This document shows, one piece after another, positions 22,472-33,331 of a stretch of DNA of 64,000 nucleotides; the first letter of the stretch is position 1; every line of letters begins with the position of its first letter. Made by a program: the position numbers and the translations under genes. Source of the stretch: Glycine soja. Taxonomy: Eukaryota; Streptophyta; Magnoliopsida; Fabales; Fabaceae. Under the pieces are notes generated by a model. That model saw only the letters and a program-made list of their open reading frames with translations. It did not search any database and had not been told where the DNA came from. The stretch lies in contig NC_041019.1 of assembly GCF_004193775.1 (NCBI RefSeq), forward strand, positions 34,844,827 through 34,908,826. The letters run 5' to 3'.

Positions 22472-23968
22472 TGTCGCAACCTACCTTACGATGGGACGGC
22501 GAAAGAAAATAAATAAAATAAAAGCATGTTCGTCTCTTAAGGAGAAAACGAGGGGGAGTCGCCACCAACGTTTATTCAAGAAAAACGTTAGAAAAGCCAA
22601 AAGAGGTTTGCGAATTTTGAAAAGAAGGGTTCAGGAGTTGTTTACGCATAGGGAATGCATTAGCACCCCACGCGCCCGTCATAAGGGACGACAACCTTTA
22701 ATCGAGTGTGCAAAACGTGACTTCAAAATTATTTATTTTTCCTCTTTTATTTTTTTATGATTTATTATTATTATTTTTGAATCGACAAGGGTGTTGCCCT
22801 TGCTCCTATGTATCCTCGAGTGCAATGAAGAAATAAGACTTGTGTAGTTCTTTAATAAGAATACTCATGTTTCTTTTTGAAAGATTCATTTTAAATGCAA
22901 ACAAAAAGTCATTAAGGCGTTGGACCTTGAAATGAACTTAAGTGATATTTGACAAAAAGAAGCTTGATTGTGAATTGGTTTTTTCATTTTTGGTTGTGTT
23001 TATTACTTTCCAATCATACTAAAAAAAAGCCAATTTCATGACACTAGTGACCGATTAGAACCAAGCCTTACAGATAAAATGAAATTACCAATGATAAGTG
23101 AAGAAGATAAATGCACACATAATCTCACAAAGTACTTAATAAGCGTATGTAGATTACATCAAAATCTTAAGAAAAACTAATTGACTGTTGCACAGGGTAC
23201 AAGGCTAGCAAGAGAAATGATGTAAGAAATGATCCACAGTTCGAGTCGGCAGCGCCTCGACTTTGCTTTTTTTTTTCTTCTCTTCTTTCCCCTTTTCTAC
23301 GTTTTGCCCTTCTTTCCTCAGTTTTCCAACCCCTAAAACCCTTCCCCTGCATGGCTATTATAGGAAAAGACCATTTGGTGTAGGGCAAGCTCGCCCAAGT
23401 GAGCTGGTTGCTTTAGCTTGAAGGTATCAACTCGCCTAGGCGAGCTGAAGCAACTAGCTCACCTGGGTGAGCTCCAGCTCGCCTGGGCGAGCTCCATCTC
23501 TCCTGGGTGAGCTTCCCCTGCACTAAATGGCCTTTTCCTATAAATAGCCATGCAGGGGAAGAGTTTCAGGGGTTGGAAGATTGAGGAAAGAAAGGAAAAA
23601 CATAGAAAAGGAGAAAGAAGAGAAGAAAAAAAGCAAAGCCGAGGCGATGTCGAATCGAATTGTGGATCATTTCTTACATCATTTCTCTTGCTAGCCTTGT
23701 ACCCTGTGCAACAGTCGGCTTTCCCATGGCCTAGGCAAGCCAGATGCTCGCCTGGGCAAGTTTAGGCCTAGAAAGTTCTAGAAAATGACCATTTTGCCCC
23801 TTTCCTTGTGGCTTTTGTTTTCGGATCTGATAATCAAACATCAACCCTGAGCGACCCTTCGACCTTGCACTGCAACCGGTGCCAAACACCGTAATTTGAT
23901 TAGCAATGAACAAAACATCATATCCAAATGATAAAAACATTATACCTGGATGAAATTAGGGTCTAACA
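22472..23968 (-). mobile_element. LTR D: 5' LTR of a truncated minus-strand Tat/Ogre-type element
   Basis: On the plus strand it runs from TGTCGCAACC to AGGGTCTAACA, the reverse complement of the family termini (TGTCATACCC start, GGTTGCGACA end). At 1497 bp it is close to the other LTRs of the family (1586-1896 bp). It contains the GCTCGCC/GGCGAGC palindromes. Unlike them it holds a second, inverted copy of the TATA/leader segment (see the inverted repeat). No matching second LTR is in the window. Confidence 0.75.
23183..23716. repeat. 195-bp inverted repeat carrying a TATA box on each arm
   Basis: The left arm 23183-23377 is the near-perfect reverse complement of the right arm 23523-23716, with a 145-bp spacer of GCTCGCC-type palindromes. 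Each arm reads, outward from the spacer, TTTTCCTATAA(A)TAGCCATGCAGG, a purine-rich GAGGAAAGAA block, then TGGATCATTTCTTACATC and CTTGTACCCTGTGCAAC. The two arms encode matching 70-odd-codon ORFs on opposite strands, which shows the duplication but not a gene. Confidence 0.92.
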
Positions 23969-25760
23969 AGTGAATATACAGTAAATATCAAATAGAAGAT
24001 AACTTTTCTTAGCAAAGGATAAACATATGAAAACTTAAATCAGTCATTCAGTGATTTTAGTAAAGTTTTGCTTAAGAGATATTCTCATTTTCTCATAATG
24101 ATTTTGTCATTTTCTTTTTGGGTAAAAATTGTCTTTTATAGACTTCAGTGAAAGATCCATTACGGGATCAATGTCGGTTACTTGAAAAGACCATTGTCTC
24201 ACACTGGGAGATAAGTGTACGTGACATGCTCTGATTAGTGAGGAAATGAATGATAGTACAAACAACTACATGTGCTTCTTGCACTCGATGAAAACGGCCC
24301 ATGAAGAATATTTTGTGTAGACCTTCTATTCTCTTCTATTCTGTCCTTTCCTTAATTTCAAATGTTAACAATTCAAATAAAGAGAGGAAAACTTAAAATC
24401 CAAGAGAGAGAATATGTGCACTTCCCTTTTTGGTTATCACAACCTTTTCAAACTTTGTTGATCGAACTAGTATATGAGTCTCATACTGACTGGACGCGTG
24501 TGGTAATAGTACACAGTGTATAACATTGGTTTTTTTTATTTTATCATGAATGGACACTCTTGGTTTTAGCGCGTTGGATGCTAGTTAATATTTAACAAAG
24601 CATTAATCTCTTGAGTGTGGATGATACATGTAGATTATGGATAAGTCCTATAATAACGTTGATCCTGTCCACTTGTCATAAACTTGTTAAAACATGAATA
24701 ATTTGTACTTAATGTTAATCATCAAAATCCAAGATAGATGTGAAAAGTGGTCATCCAGACCTAACACAGTTAGCCACTGAATTTCAACAACTTGCCAACA
24801 ATCCACTAGACTTCACACCTACTAGACCAGCAACACCATTGGTTACAACCTTTGCCAGCCACTTGCTAGACTTTTACAACTAGAGGGTTTCTTTGTTTAG
24901 AATGGATAGAGACATTTTCCTCACAAAAAGGACTTCCACTCAGGAAATTACAATATTTCACTTTCATCTATGATCTATGTTAGTTTACAAGCTTTTGCAG
25001 AAGTGGGTTACTCTTTATTGAGAGGGTTGAAGCAATAATGACAGATTTCTCCCACTGAGATTTTAGCTCAAGTTTCTCTCTCTTGGAAGGCTTTAACTTG
25101 TCTTCAAGATTATCCTTGTTGTCCTCTTAAAGCTTCAAAGTTGACCATTGAAGTGGAGCCCACTCAATTGACAAACTTTATAAGCAGAAATAGGTGACAA
25201 CTATTAAGTCATGACAACTAGTAGAGTCATCTTAGGAACCTTTCTGATGAGCATTCCAAAGATACATCAGAATGGTGATTCTGATGTTAGCTAAGAAAGG
25301 ATCCATACTGAAGTAGATCCTTTTGATGAAGTACAATTGATATGGCTTTCTGAAGTAACATAACTCCATCATACTTAACACATCTTCAAAACACAAGGCA
25401 TTATGAAATAGATTGCTTCGTAAATAAAAAGTGAATGATCGGTTGTTGGTGCATTAGTGTTTTTTCCAATGTTAAACTACATATAATGGCTTTAGTCTTC
25501 CATTATGATGTTTCACATCAAATTCTCTCATGGACAATTTTAGCTTTCAATTTTGCTGCATTTTGGAAATGCTTTAGCATAAATCTTTTGATGAGCTCTT
25601 AGTATGTGTGGTTGCATATGGAAGATATGATGTCTTCAAATTTTGTCTTCTGATGAGTCAACTTCCTTCATTGAATGCATATGGAAGGAAAGATGTTGTC
25701 CCTGAGGTGCAAGCTTGAAGTTCTGAACTTTATTTTGAAGTTTAATTCTCAAAGTCAAGA
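23969..25760. other. Unassigned sequence between LTR D and element A
   Basis: No ORF or domain is recognised. The last 500 bp (TTCTGATGAG- and TTCTGATGTT-type phrases) resembles the DNA on the far side of element A (44946-45200), so both may belong to one older repeat into which A inserted. This is a weak inference. Confidence 0.35.
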
Positions 25761-27371
25761 TGTCATACCCTAATTTCGTTCGGGGACCATTGTTTGATGG
25801 CATGTAACCTTTGTTTGACCGCTTCGAGGTACTTGGCACCCTTGGTTGCACAATACGTGAAGTTTTGAGACATGCCGGAAATCAAAAGGAAGCATTGTTA
25901 CGCAATCCGTGAAATTCCGTAACATGCCGAAAATCAAAAGGAAGTATTGTTACACAATCCGTGAGTTTCCGTAACATTCCGAAAGCTAAAAAAGGAGTAA
26001 TTACATGACCCGTAAAGTTCCATAACCTTACGGAAAGAAAACAAGTATTGTTACGAAATTCGTAAAGTTTCGTAACGTTATGGAAAAAGAAACACCAAAA
26101 AAGCAAAGGGGGGTGTATTTAGTAAAAAAAGGTGTGCAAATAGCAACTAGGCCCACTTGGGCCTTCCAGATTGTTTCTCCAGAAGGCGGTTGCGTTTGGA
26201 GGAAGCAACTTGGCTTGCTTGGGCGAGCTGGGTGGCAAGCTCCTCCCCTATTTTCCTATAAATAGAGGGAGGAGTGAAGAAGAAAAGAGTTCAGCCTTCT
26301 TGGCATTTCGTAATCACTTAAAATTAGTGAGGAAAATTGTTTCCGTGAAGAAAATCCAAGCCGAGGCGCTTCCGTAACGTTTCTGTGGGTGATTTCGCGA
26401 AGATTTTCAACCGTTCTTCGTTGTTCGTCGTTCGTTCTTCGTCGTTCTTCGATCTTCAACCGGTAAGTTCCCGAAATCAAACTTTTCAATTCATTCTATG
26501 TACCCTTGGTGGTCCCCATTTGTTTCGTGTACTTTTATTCTTGTTTCATTTACTTTCCGTACCCCCTTTTGACGTGCTTTAGTCATTTACTTAAGTCATT
26601 TTCTCGCCTAATCAAAAAATAAAATAAATTTCCACCGATCATTTGATTTGTAATATCCGTTAATTTCGGTTAAAATGAAATCCGACCGTTCGGTCATGCC
26701 GTAACCACGTTGGAAACCAAAAAGAGGTAAAATAATAATATAATAATAAAAAAAATATCTTTTAGTAAAATAAACCAAAAAAATCAATCGGGCGTTTCTC
26801 TTTGGGATTTCTATTTCTTAATTGAATTGACTAATAACTAAAGTGAAACTAAGGCCTAAATCAACTCGCAAAGTCAAGCTCGTCCGCAAAAAATCACTAA
26901 AAAGGATTTTAAGGTTCAATACCTCAGTTTTTCTTACCAAGTAAAAATGGATCATTTTTTAGGTCCAACGCCTTAAAAAGACCACATTCCAAGTAAAAAG
27001 AATCGCTTGATTCGCCCTTTAGAAAGAACTACGTAGGTTTGATTTCCTCTTCGATGGAGGGTACGTAGGAGCAAGAGCCCCGATTTTGTCGACCTCAAAA
27101 ATAAAAAAGAAATAAAAGTTTAGGTACACAATTTCACACAATTCTAAAATTAAGGCTGTTGTCCTTTGGGACAAACGTGAGAGGTGCTAATACCTTCCTC
27201 AAACGTAAATACAACTCCCGAATCTGGAATATTCTTCATGACCGGTTTCGTTCGGTTTCTCCGACGTTTTCCACAAATAAACGTTGGTGGCGACTCTGCG
27301 CATTTTCCTCTTTTGGGAGATGCACCCGTGAGCCTCGCCTCGCTCGCCCCGCAAAAGGGTAGGTTGCGACA
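25761..27371 (+). repeat. Element A 5' LTR (1611 bp)
   Basis: It starts TGTCATACCCTAATTTCG and ends GGTAGGTTGCGACA. The TATA box TATAAATAG is at 26257-26265, preceded by GGGCGAGC palindrome sequence. A strong GTAAGT splice-donor word is at 26463-26468. Relative to the 3' LTR it carries an extra 25-bp AT-rich segment near 26730 and scattered substitutions. Confidence 0.92.
25885..26092 (+). repeat. U3 subrepeats, about 52 bp x 4
   Basis: Four diverged tandem units each contain GGAAGTATTGTTACGCAATCC-like sequence followed by GTAACATTCCGAAAG-like sequence, ending just upstream of the TATA region. The same set occurs in the A 3' LTR (about 43484-43690), B LTR (about 48256-48472) and C LTR (about 59590-59830). 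Their place suggests U3 enhancer repeats. Confidence 0.75.
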
Positions 27372-27392
27372 GTTGGCGACTCCACTGGGGAC
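27372..27392 (+). other. Element A primer-binding site
   Basis: TTGGCGACTCCACTGGGGAC directly follows the LTR terminus TGCGACA. The same sequence follows the LTRs of B (49754) and, inverted, D. Its position identifies it as the tRNA primer site; Ogre elements are known for tRNA-Arg priming, but I did not align a tRNA. Confidence 0.8.
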
Positions 27393-28086
27393 TGTTTTTT
27401 GTGAGTTAGACCTATTTTAGGAAATTGTGGAATTGTGAAACTTTGTGTGTGCATTTTTTGAACTGTGTAAATATAATAATAAATGTTGTCTCTTCCACAT
27501 TTTAACACTGCATTCTAAGCACCCACGGGTTTGAGTAATAAGGGGCCCTATACCCGGGTCCATGGGAATCTAAGGAGTGGAGGTGAATCTATGGTCATGC
27601 TAGGTCTCCGACTTGCTTGATAATAGTGAAACCTCGTCTAGAGCTTTCTCTCTTTATAATGTGTTGTCGCTGGTATTCCATACCGCCGCAATATTATTAT
27701 CTTGAGTGATGATACCTCTAGAAAACAGCCATGTGAGATATGGATCGTTGGGAGTAGTTATTAGTGACCCCTAGATATTATCCTATAGGACCCCAAATAG
27801 GGGCATGGAGCAAACACGCTATGTACCATTTGTTCTCATGCATTCTTCTGCAAATAGCACATAAATTATAGTTTTGCTGTATAGCTAGTGATATTTTGTC
27901 TCTCTAGAGTAATGCGTCACTTTTTAAATACATACGTTGGGGCGCCACAATGCCTAGAACGTAGTATTAAAAAGATGGATTTTTTTCGGTCTCGTATATG
28001 TAAATTACCCCTTGTTTTTCTATTCGTTTCATGCATGCACATTGCATCATTCATATCGAAGCCTTGATTCACCCCTTTTTAGGTAA
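27393..28086 (+). other. Element A untranslated leader
   Basis: Non-coding, closely matching 49775-50464 of element B. It ends with a pyrimidine tract and AG at 28081-28082, four bases before the ORF1 ATG. That could be the acceptor for an intron beginning at the LTR GTAAGT. Confidence 0.6.
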
Positions 28087-29560
28087 ATGATGGGGACAAA
28101 TCAAAACGGAAAAAGATTCTATCAAGTCAAGATCAAGGGCCTAGATGTCACCAGCCTTAGGGAGTTGGGACGGTTGATGGGACCCCTCCAAAGGCAAGCC
28201 TTCCACAAAATGTACCGAAAGATTTTAGATTTGACCACGGCGGAGGTATTTATGGAAGCCGTTGTATCCCTCGCCCAATACTATGACCAGCCGTTGAGAT
28301 GCTTCACTTCCAAATAGTACCGACTGTTGAAGAATTTGAGGAGATATTAGGATGCCCTCTTGGGGGAAGAAAACCGTATCTTTTCTCCGGCTTTCTTCCC
28401 TCCTTGAGCAAGATTGCAGCTGTGGTTGGAGATTCGGTGAGAGAGTTGGATTGTATGAAGCAAACTCGAAACAGCGTAGTAGGCCTACCACAAAAATACT
28501 TGGAAGGCAAGGCAAGGGATATGGCGAATCAAGAGGAATAGGTCCCGTTTGCGGATATACTAGCTTTGCTGATCTTTGGGGTTGTCCTCTTTCCAAACGT
28601 GGACGGTTTGGTGGACCTAGCCGCAATTGATGCTTTCCTTGCATATCACCATAGCAAGGAGAGCCCGGTGGTAGCTATCTTGGCAGACTTATTTGATACA
28701 TTTGACCGAAGGTGCAAGAAGAACAGCGCATAGATTGTCTGCTGCTTACCCGCTCTTTGTGTGTGGTTGGTTTTGCACCTATTCCAACAAGACATAAGGC
28801 ACCCGTGTCCGCTTCAAAGTTATCGCTCGTGCATCGAAAAGAGAAGAGTAGATTGGGACCAATACTTGGCTGGGATAGGAGGCAGCACAATCAACTGGTT
28901 TCCTCAATGGAAGGAAGGAAAGGAGGGAGTTCTCTTCTCATGTGGGGACTACCCAAACGTTCCATTGATAGGGACGAGGGGTTATATTAACTATAATCCC
29001 GCACTTGCCATAAGACAGTTAGGGTACCCCATGAGGGGAGCACCGACGGAAGAGAGCCTCTCGCCTTTCCTTGTGAGAGATTTTGGCGCGCAAAGTCTCA
29101 AGATTGTACAAAGAGTCCACAAGGCGTGGGAAAGCCCGTTAAGGAAAGATAAAGAACTTAGGGGCATCCATAATGGCATCATCGGCGGTTATCATGAATG
29201 ACTAAGAGTTCATACACGAGGGTTAGATTGGCTCTCCAAGTTGAAAATTATCAACGAGGAGAACTTCAAAGCTCCGGAAGAGGATGAAGAAGTCCAAGCT
29301 CTAAAGTCAGAGCTAGGAAAGGCAAGACTCGCCAAAGAAAAATTTAAGTCAGCCACTACAAACATCCAGAAAGAGTGTGCCGAGTTACAAGAGGAAAATG
29401 TGGCTACCGCAAGAGCCCTCGAACGAGAAACCAAGAGGGCTCGTAAGGAAGAGCAGGACCGAGATAAATTCCGAGGAGCTTTGTAGGGCAGCAACAATGA
29501 GCTCAAGCTCCGGAGAGAGGAAAGAGACCGGTCACGAGTACATGGCATGATCTTAAAAAG
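28087..29560 (+). pseudogene. Element A ORF1 (DUF7745-like), broken
   Basis: Homologous to the intact 622-codon ORF1 of element B (50465-52333). The first 77 codons are open to 28317. A deletion of about 10 bp after DQPLRCFT then shifts the frame. Later parts (VPTVEEFEEILGCPLGG, LAIRQLGYPMRGAPTEESLS, EENFKAPEEDEEVQALKSE) appear in other frames with stops at 28539 (TGG to TAG), 29200 and 29484. The C-terminal coiled coil is missing: after HGMIL the sequence jumps to what in B is 3' non-coding DNA. The function of this ORF family is unknown; it is named only for its place and its DUF7745-like N-terminal part. Confidence 0.8.
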
Positions 29561-29764
29561 CTTTTGTTCCTTTTTTATAAAAAGAGAAGTTCTGAAACTT
29601 ATCACGATGTCTAGAAAAGGCCTTGAGGTGGATCCAAGTGCTCTGATCATTCATTAGCATATTCATGTTTTGGTGGCATACTCACCACTGTTTGTTTCTT
29701 TAGGGAACTCACCATAACTAAAAAAGCGCAAAGGCACCCCTATAACACTCGATCCAAAAGTAAG

Positions 29765-32700
29765 GTGGATAACGAAGAGGGAGTGCAAAAACAGATGAAG
29801 GCCGACCTATCGGCCTTAAAAGATCAAATGGCTTCTATCACGGAGGCCATGCTAAAGCTTCAAAAAACTATAGAAGATAATGCTACGGCGGCCGCTTCCA
29901 ATACAGCTAGGGAAGCGGAACCGGTGCCACAACCCGCAATAAACTTGGGCCAAGACAGAAACACGACGGGTTTCAATCAGAGGTATAGTCCTCAAGCCTA
30001 CCCTTATGGTTTGCCTCCGAACTTCACTCCCCGTACCGCTCCAGACGATTTGAGCCAAGCCCCTACCTTCAAGGGGCAGCTCCCTCCTCATGCCGACTAT
30101 CCTCTGCAAGAAGATGATGAAGGAGATGCCCATTTAGGCCCTCTACTTCCCCTCAAGGATCCAGCCCCCCATGAGTTACCCCAACCAAACATAGTCCGCC
30201 ACGTCCTGTCTCCATCCACACCCATTAAGGAACTCGTTCCCTTTGTAAAAGACAAGGGAAATATTGATTTAGTTGAAGAGAGGCTGAGAGCGGTAGAAGG
30301 CCTCAGCAACTACCCGTTCTCGGATTTAGCGGATCTGTGTTTGGTACCTGACATCATCATCCCTCCCAAGTTTAAAGTACCAGATTTTGATAAATACAAA
30401 GGGACGATGTGTCCAAAAGGTCATCTTCGGATGTATTGCCGAAGGATGGGGGCATATTCTACGGACGAAAAGCTGTTAATGCACTTCTTTCAAGACAACT
30501 TAGCCGGAGTAGCTATGGCATGGTACACCAATCTGGAAGCTTCTCAGATCCGGTCATGGAAAGACTTGGCAACTGCTTTCATTAGGCAGTACCAATACAA
30601 CACGGATATGGCTCCTGATTGGAACCAACTTCAGAGCATGACCAAGCGGGAACATGAGTCCATTAAAGAATATGCTTAAAGGTGGAGAGACCTAGCAGCC
30701 CAAGTCGTCCCACCTATGACTGAAAGGGAAATGATGACGATTATGGTAAATACGTTGCCTACATTCTACTATGAGAAGCTTATAGGATATATGCCGGCTA
30801 ACTTTGCAGATCTTGTCTTCGCCGGAGAAAGAATCGAGTCCGGACTGAGGAAAGGCAAGTTTGAATATGCCTCCAACGCCGCCCCTAACAATAATAGAAG
30901 AGCCCTGATGGTGGGCACATGGAAAAAGGAAGGAGATACCCACACGGTCACCACCGCCCCGACGTGGATGAAAGCGCCCCAAAATGCCCAAAACTCATAC
31001 CAACACAACCACCCGAACTTTTCGATCCGAGCCGGAAGTTCCCTCCCAAATCAAGTGGAAGGGCCTCCCGTAACAGAAAAAACGCCTGCCCAACACACAA
31101 CTCCAGCCACTCCCCGGCCAGCCAATAATACAACTCTTGGCGCGAGCTATAACAATGCACGACGCCTCCCGAAAGACGAGTTCTCTCCTATTCCCATGGC
31201 ATATTCCGAGTTGTGGTCCTCATTATTAGAAAATCATTTGGTGGTGGCCATACCCGGGAAGGTCTTCCAGCCACCATACCCCAAGTGGTACAACTCGAAT
31301 GCCACATGCGCATACCATAGTGGAGCCCCCGGACACAACATTGACTCTTGCCTGCCATTCAAGTATAAGGTGCAACACCTAAGAAATGCCGGCTGGCTAT
31401 CATTTCAAGAAGAGGGTACCAACGTTAAAACCAATCCACTAACCAGTCATGGAATGGCTAGCGTAAACACCATCGAAAAGGACAGGCCGTCAGGGTCAAA
31501 GAGATTAGAAGATGTGGCTACGTCTAGACGATTCATCTACCAGTCGCCGCAGGCAGCATGCATGGTCTCTCGTGGCGGAGGCGAAAGTGACGAATGTCTG
31601 TTTCATCTCAGGGAATCACACGATATGGAAACCTGTCCCGCGGTGGAAGAGTTACTTCAACGACTCATGGACTGGGGGCAGCTCGAAGTGTCCAAGGGAG
31701 ATAGGGAAGAACCGCATATTTGCATGCAGTCGGAAGAAAGGAAGGTTCCCCCAACCCCCAAAGCCCTAATAATATGTTTCACTAGGAATGTGACCGGCTC
31801 CAGGCCCAAGTACCCCCCGACAGTGCCCAAGCCAATGCCGTTTTCCTATCAAAGCAATAAGGTCGTTCCATGGAAATATACCCCTCCCACTTTTGGAGAA
31901 AGCGCTGCAACCGAGGTTGACTCCTTGTCAGCCAAGGTGACCAACATCACCGGCCTTAGTGGCATAACCCGCAGTGGCCGGGTGTTCGCTCCTTCTTACT
32001 CGGCGGAATTGCCCTCCAAGGGGAAAGCACCCATGATCCAAGAACCCGCAGACATGGCCACCCCCTCAAAAGAAGTGGATCCCCCGGTGGTAAAAGGAGC
32101 TGAAAAGAAGGAAGGTCTTCAAGGAAAGGCGGTGACCTTGGAAGAGGCTCATGAGTTCCTTCGTCTCATCCAACAAAGTGAGTTTAAGGTAGTTGAGCAA
32201 CTGAATAAAACTCTGGCAAGGATCTCTTTGCTTGAACTGCTCATAATCTCCGAGCCTCATCGTGCACTATTGGTAAAGGTCCTCAACGAAGCCCACGTAG
32301 CACACGACATCTCAGTCGAGGGTTTTAAAGGCATTGTTAATCATATAACTACCAATAACTATATCGCGTTCGCGGAAGAAGAGATTCCTGTTGAGGGGAG
32401 AGGGCACAACAAAGCTCTACATGTGTCTGTCAGATGCATGGACCATGTCGTCGCTAAGGTGCTCATCGACAATGGTTCAAGTTTAAATGTGATGCCAAAG
32501 ACCACCTTGGAGAAACTTCCTTTTAATGCGTCACGTCTAAAGCCAAGTTCGATGGTAGTATGAGCCTTTGACGGTAGTCGGCGGGAGGTGATGGGGGAAA
32601 TCGACATCCCCATTCAGATAGGCCCCCACACTTGCAATGTGGTTTTTCAAGTGATGGACATAAATCCCGCCTACATCTGCCTTTTGGGGAGACCTTGGAT

Positions 32701-33202
32701 TCACGTGCTAGGAGTGGTCCCTTCGACGCTTCACCAGAAATTGAAATTCGCGGTTGGTGGACTCTTGGTAATAGTGTCGGGCGAAGAAAATATGTTGGTG
32801 AGCTGCCCCTCCTCCGCACCATATGAAGAAGCAGCGGAGGAATCATTGGAAACGACTTTCCAATCCTTCGAGGTGGTGAGTTGTGCCTTTGTGGAAACGA
32901 GTCCGTCACTACCTTGTCTCTCTAATGCGGCCCTAATGGTGGTACGGGTAATGCTCAGGCACGATTATGAACCCGGAATGGGTCTGGGCAAGGACAGCCA
33001 CGGGAATGCTGATGTGGTCGACATTAGGGGGAACCCGTACAAATATGGGTTGGGGTATGAACTCGGGAAACCGGGAAGAAAGAATGCGTCGTCAAGACTC
33101 CGGGAAGATAGGGCATGGCCCGGCCATGTTAGCCAGTGTTTCACAAGTGCCGGGATAATGTTCGAGGAAGAGGTGGCGGCGATAGGAGAGGAATCTCCAT
33201 AA
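29765..33202 (+). pseudogene. Element A gag-protease-G-patch polyprotein, two premature stops
   Basis: A single reading frame of about 1145 codons, interrupted only by TAA at 30677 (CAA in B) and TGA at 32561 (CGT in B). Order: N-terminal coiled coil (first 45 residues); Pro-rich linker; gag core from about 30240 with FKVPDFDKYKGT and FFQDNLAGVAMAWYTNLE; a Cys-His-His-Cys zinc-knuckle variant CAYHSGAPGHNIDSC near 31305; a long linker; retropepsin with catalytic Asp at 32468 in LIDNGSSLNVMP, flap region and CLLGRPWIH; and a C-terminal G-patch (EPGMGLGKDSHGN, about 32970-33020). Gag packages RNA, the protease matures the polyprotein, and G-patches bind nucleic acid or helicases. The stop at 33200 comes before the RT frame; a spacer of about 130 bp with a possible intron acceptor follows. 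Confidence 0.87.
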
Positions 33203-33331
33203 GATCCGCCAAGTTTTTGTGAAACCTACCTTATTAAATAACAAAGAGATCTAGTTTCATCTGTTCTTGCGATTCCACCTTTTCTCATATCATTTTGCAT
33301 GTTTTTGTTTTTTTTGTCTTGATTGGTATAG
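33203..33331 (+). other. Possible protease-RT intron (3' part) in element A
   Basis: A T-rich, non-coding spacer ending TTGGTATAG just before the RT frame resumes (GRFFEDPNNEG). Element B has a longer version (about 55856-56049) with the same end. Ogre elements are known to splice an intron between protease and RT, so this is the likely homolog. I could not assign the donor with a consistent phase. Confidence 0.45.

Noticed and set aside
23167..23765. Two matching ORFs of about 70 codons on opposite strands
   Set aside because: Their likeness comes from the DNA inverted repeat; purine-tract translation, no evidence of a protein.
26080..26377. Short ORFs around the LTR TATA box (also at 43732, 48492 and 59434)
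   Set aside because: They recur because the LTR recurs; they overlap promoter sequence and do not keep conserved ends between copies.
32523..32909. Minus-strand ORF opposite the element A protease (also 55149-55743)
   Set aside because: Antisense shadow of the conserved gag-protease-G-patch frame.
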